Assembly: GCA_015698045.1 (NCBI GenBank)
Contig: BLAL01000087.1
Span: 1-64,000, forward strand
Source: Rhizophagus clarus
Taxonomy: Eukaryota > Glomeromycota > Glomeromycetes > Glomerales > Glomeraceae
Length of the DNA stretch: 64,000 nt
Reading direction: 5' to 3'
Of this stretch, positions 61,590-64,000 are shown in pieces. Position 1 is the stretch's first letter; the number at the start of each line of letters is the position of its first letter. The notes beneath the pieces are model-generated. The model did no database searches. It worked only from the letters and a program-made list of their open reading frames with translations, and was not told where the DNA came from. The position numbers and the translations under genes were made by a program.

Positions 61590-62221
61590 CTTCTTTGGAT
61601 AAAGGCTTATATGTCACATTGGGATTTATTGCTTATATGATAGAGGAACTTTTCAAAAAATTGAAGTAAAGTAAGGAAGAGGAGAATTTAAGAAAGCAAA
61701 GTAAGAAAAATAAACTGACAAATAAAAGTTAAGATTAACATGTAATATGGATATGAAAAGGTATACGCAGTATACCAAAAAGTTTAACATCTGTTACTAT
61801 CATATGTTACGTTTCGTCCGTAATTTATTTTGCTGCTATATATCTATCATTAAAAATAAGGGGATAGGCACACTCTCAAAACATAGGATTATAATATTTT
61901 TAAGCGTGTGCGACAAAATGTATCAGATATATTGTAATTATATATGTAAAAATAATCTAATTTCTCAAAGCCACTAAATTCTATCTGAATAATAGCCATT
62001 TTTTCAACATTTAATGTTACGAGGTACGAAGTGCTGAGTAAACTGTTGTATCTGCAATAAAACAATATAATTGATGCATGAAAATTTGCTGAACATACTT
62101 CGCTGATATTCTTGCGATAGTGCCGCAGTTGCGAGGTCATGAGTGATGAGCAACTGTATTTATTGTACAGCTTAGTAACAGGTTGTATTAACAAATAGTA
62201 ATTTCTCATAAAATTTTAAAA
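61590..62221. other. Non-coding
   Basis: No exon signals or repeats of note are visible. Confidence 0.35.
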
Positions 62222-62660
62222 ATGACATATGAACTTGAATGTTTAGCACTTAGACATTTTACCGAGTGGTTAAAGTGTTTACGTGAAAAATATACTATTT
62301 TATTCGAAATAATTATTTATACAGATGGTGGCGTTGATCATCGAACTACATTTGGCTCTGCTCAACTTGTAGGAGATTTTGATTTCTTAGCAGCAGTCCG
62401 AACAGCACCATACTATTCATGGTCAAATCCCGCTGAGCTTATAATGTCAATTATAAATCTTGGATTACAAGGTGTAGCTTTAAAGAGAAGTGATATGAGT
62501 TCGGACAAGGAGCAAATTTTTAAAAATTTGGGAAGAATGGAGAAATTCGAAATCAGCATTATATAATCAATCTTTAAATGAAGAATTGAAAATAGCTATC
62601 AAAGACACCTCCTTTTATTATTTTTTATTAGTAAAGAACATAATTATTAATTGGAACGAC
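62222..62660 (+). pseudogene. Fragment of a dispersed TDGG-DHR repeat-family protein
   Basis: The frame 62222-62566 reads LFEIIIYTDGGVDHRTTFGS, then a block AAVRTAPYYSWSNPAELIMS and NLGLQGVAL. I recall this kind of block (TDGG-x-DHR, then RTAP-x-x-SW-x-NP-x-E) from abundant multi-copy proteins in Rhizophagus-like genomes, possibly transposase-related, since an acidic residue pair sits in each block. The frame shifts near 62545 and continues as ALYNQSLNEELKIAIKD. The 5' part is missing: the frame begins abruptly with its own ATG. Confidence 0.45.
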
Positions 62661-64000
62661 CTAAATAGATGAAATATTGCTATAAAAATCTCAGATTACA
62701 TTTTGATTAATGAAGTTTCTATTTTAATGCAAATTACTGGTTACAATATTTCACAATGGAAGAAAACTACACCTTCATATAAAATCATGTATGATAATCA
62801 TATATGATTTACACAGAATTTTAATCGATGATCTTTTGGTGGTTACGTCGAACTAAGGTGGAATTTTATTCCCTGAATCAGGTTCTCAAAATTTTAAAGG
62901 TATTCAAAATATTATTTATTATACTTATTCTTTCGGAAATTATTGAATTAGCACTCATCGTGAACGAGAAAACTTTATTGTAATAGATTAATTTATTAAT
63001 GCATCTATATAATATTTTATTTGCGCTACCAATTTTTCAAAAAAAAAAACACTGTTGATTTAAAAATTTGGTTTCAATTTATTCGAACTCCAAATTTAAA
63101 AGCGAATTTCGTTAACTTTAACCTGAGATAATTTAACATAATTACACTAAAATATAATAAGCGAACTATCGTCGAAAATATTACAATTACCAGGATAATT
63201 CATCACCATTGAATCGTTATTTCTAGAAAATTTTATTTTAGAAAAAGCAAAATTTAATTTAATAACCTTCAAATAAAATAATATTTTCATTAACAAATTT
63301 AATTCATGTAATCGATAATTTGAGTTTTTAATAGTACTAGATAACGAACATCTAATTGCTTGCAATTAGAATAAGTATCGGAGAAAATACGAACCTGTTA
63401 GATGTGACGCTTATCTCAGAGTTTGATTTGATCGTGGATGAATTTACTTTACTTTATTTATTTTATTCATTTTTGTATATCGAGAATAGATTTTTGCTGT
63501 AATATCGTCATTTGTTTTGGATCGTGCCTTCTTTTTCTTTGATTTTTTCTTAGAATTCTTGGAAGAGTTCTGGCTACCCTTATCGACAGGTGTGGCTCAG
63601 CGGCACAGATCTTCTGGAGGCGGATTTCGACTCTTCGTGATGCAATAACGGAATAAAGTTCTTGTTAGATCTATCACGTGACTAGAGACTAATAAAACCT
63701 CAACGATTTATTTATTTTAGTTAAAAAAAAAAAAGTAAGCCTAATCAACGAGTTTACTTAGGAACTAATAACTAAACGGTTTGAATGTTAAGGATTTCAC
63801 ATATTTTTAAATGTCCAATTAAACCTGTAGGGCGGATAAATATATTATTTAAAATATTTATTTTAAATAATATGTAAAGCCGGTCAAATAAATCTAGTTT
63901 GATTTTAGGTATTTATTTATATCCAAACGATTTTTATCAAAGTTTATGATAGGACTGTGTGTTATAGTTACTACACGATATTTCGCGTCGTATTTTGACG
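62661..64000. other. Non-coding right margin
   Basis: No gene is supported. Near 63594-63632 a TGGCTCAGCGG and a TTTCGACTC motif recall pol III boxes but are too close for a tRNA. Confidence 0.35.

Noticed and set aside
63590..63650. tRNA-like A and B boxes
   Set aside because: The boxes are only about 26 bases apart and no cloverleaf can be drawn. A SINE remnant is possible but unsupported.

Overview
The window is strongly AT-rich eukaryotic DNA. It has short introns with GTAAGT-like donors, frequent TACTAAC-type branch sites and TAG/CAG acceptors, few intact genes and very many transposon relics. This composition, a duplicated ion-channel family with a WD40-like N-terminus, and the Tnp2-, pogo- and LINE-like debris fit an arbuscular mycorrhizal fungus (Glomeromycotina, Rhizophagus-like). 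That assignment is inference from style and remembered families, not a database match.

Layout. 359-4526: a candidate element with an 18-bp perfect inverted repeat, carrying two damaged minus-strand genes (a multi-exon gene and a coiled-coil gene). 5.1-7.9 kb: small minus-strand genes. Two are intact only once introns are removed: a 77-aa basic/coiled-coil protein at 6065-6553 and a 202-aa proline-rich protein at 6984-7893. 8.85-12.4 kb: a ten-exon Tnp2-type (En/Spm, CACTA-like) transposase with a homopolymer frameshift. 14410-18968 and 21160-25004: two terminal-inverted-repeat elements, each with arrays of short subterminal repeats, a Myb/SANT-like gene and a TACTAAC-rich repeat tract. The first also holds a tandem array of micro-exon-like units. 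27300-29570: a complete but inactivated pogo/Tigger-like transposon with TA target duplication. 29.98-31.74 kb: a LINE relic.

34.4-36.0 kb: a PX-domain gene resembling the C-terminal half of Mdm1/SNX13-type proteins. 38.8-55.4 kb: an ion-channel cluster. It has an intact seven-exon gene (38762-43240, minus), a head-to-head paralogue inactivated by an approximately 11-bp deletion (47457-51661, plus) and two C-terminal pseudogene fragments (45.2-46.3 kb and 54.3-55.4 kb). A poly(A)-tailed retrocopy with an 18-bp target duplication lies between the two long copies. 55.4-61.6 kb: nested non-autonomous elements, a second micro-exon-like array, and at 59.8 kb a small secreted cysteine-knot-like gene whose signal-peptide frame does not match its ATG. 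62.2 kb: a fragment of a dispersed repeat protein.

The most unusual signal is the pair of micro-exon-like arrays (14.98-15.52 kb and 57.13-57.62 kb). Short segments, GC-rich in the first array, sit between intron-like spacers with donor, branch-site and acceptor signals. The first array lies inside a mobile-element candidate. Most other dispersed signals are ends or hairpins of small inverted-repeat elements.
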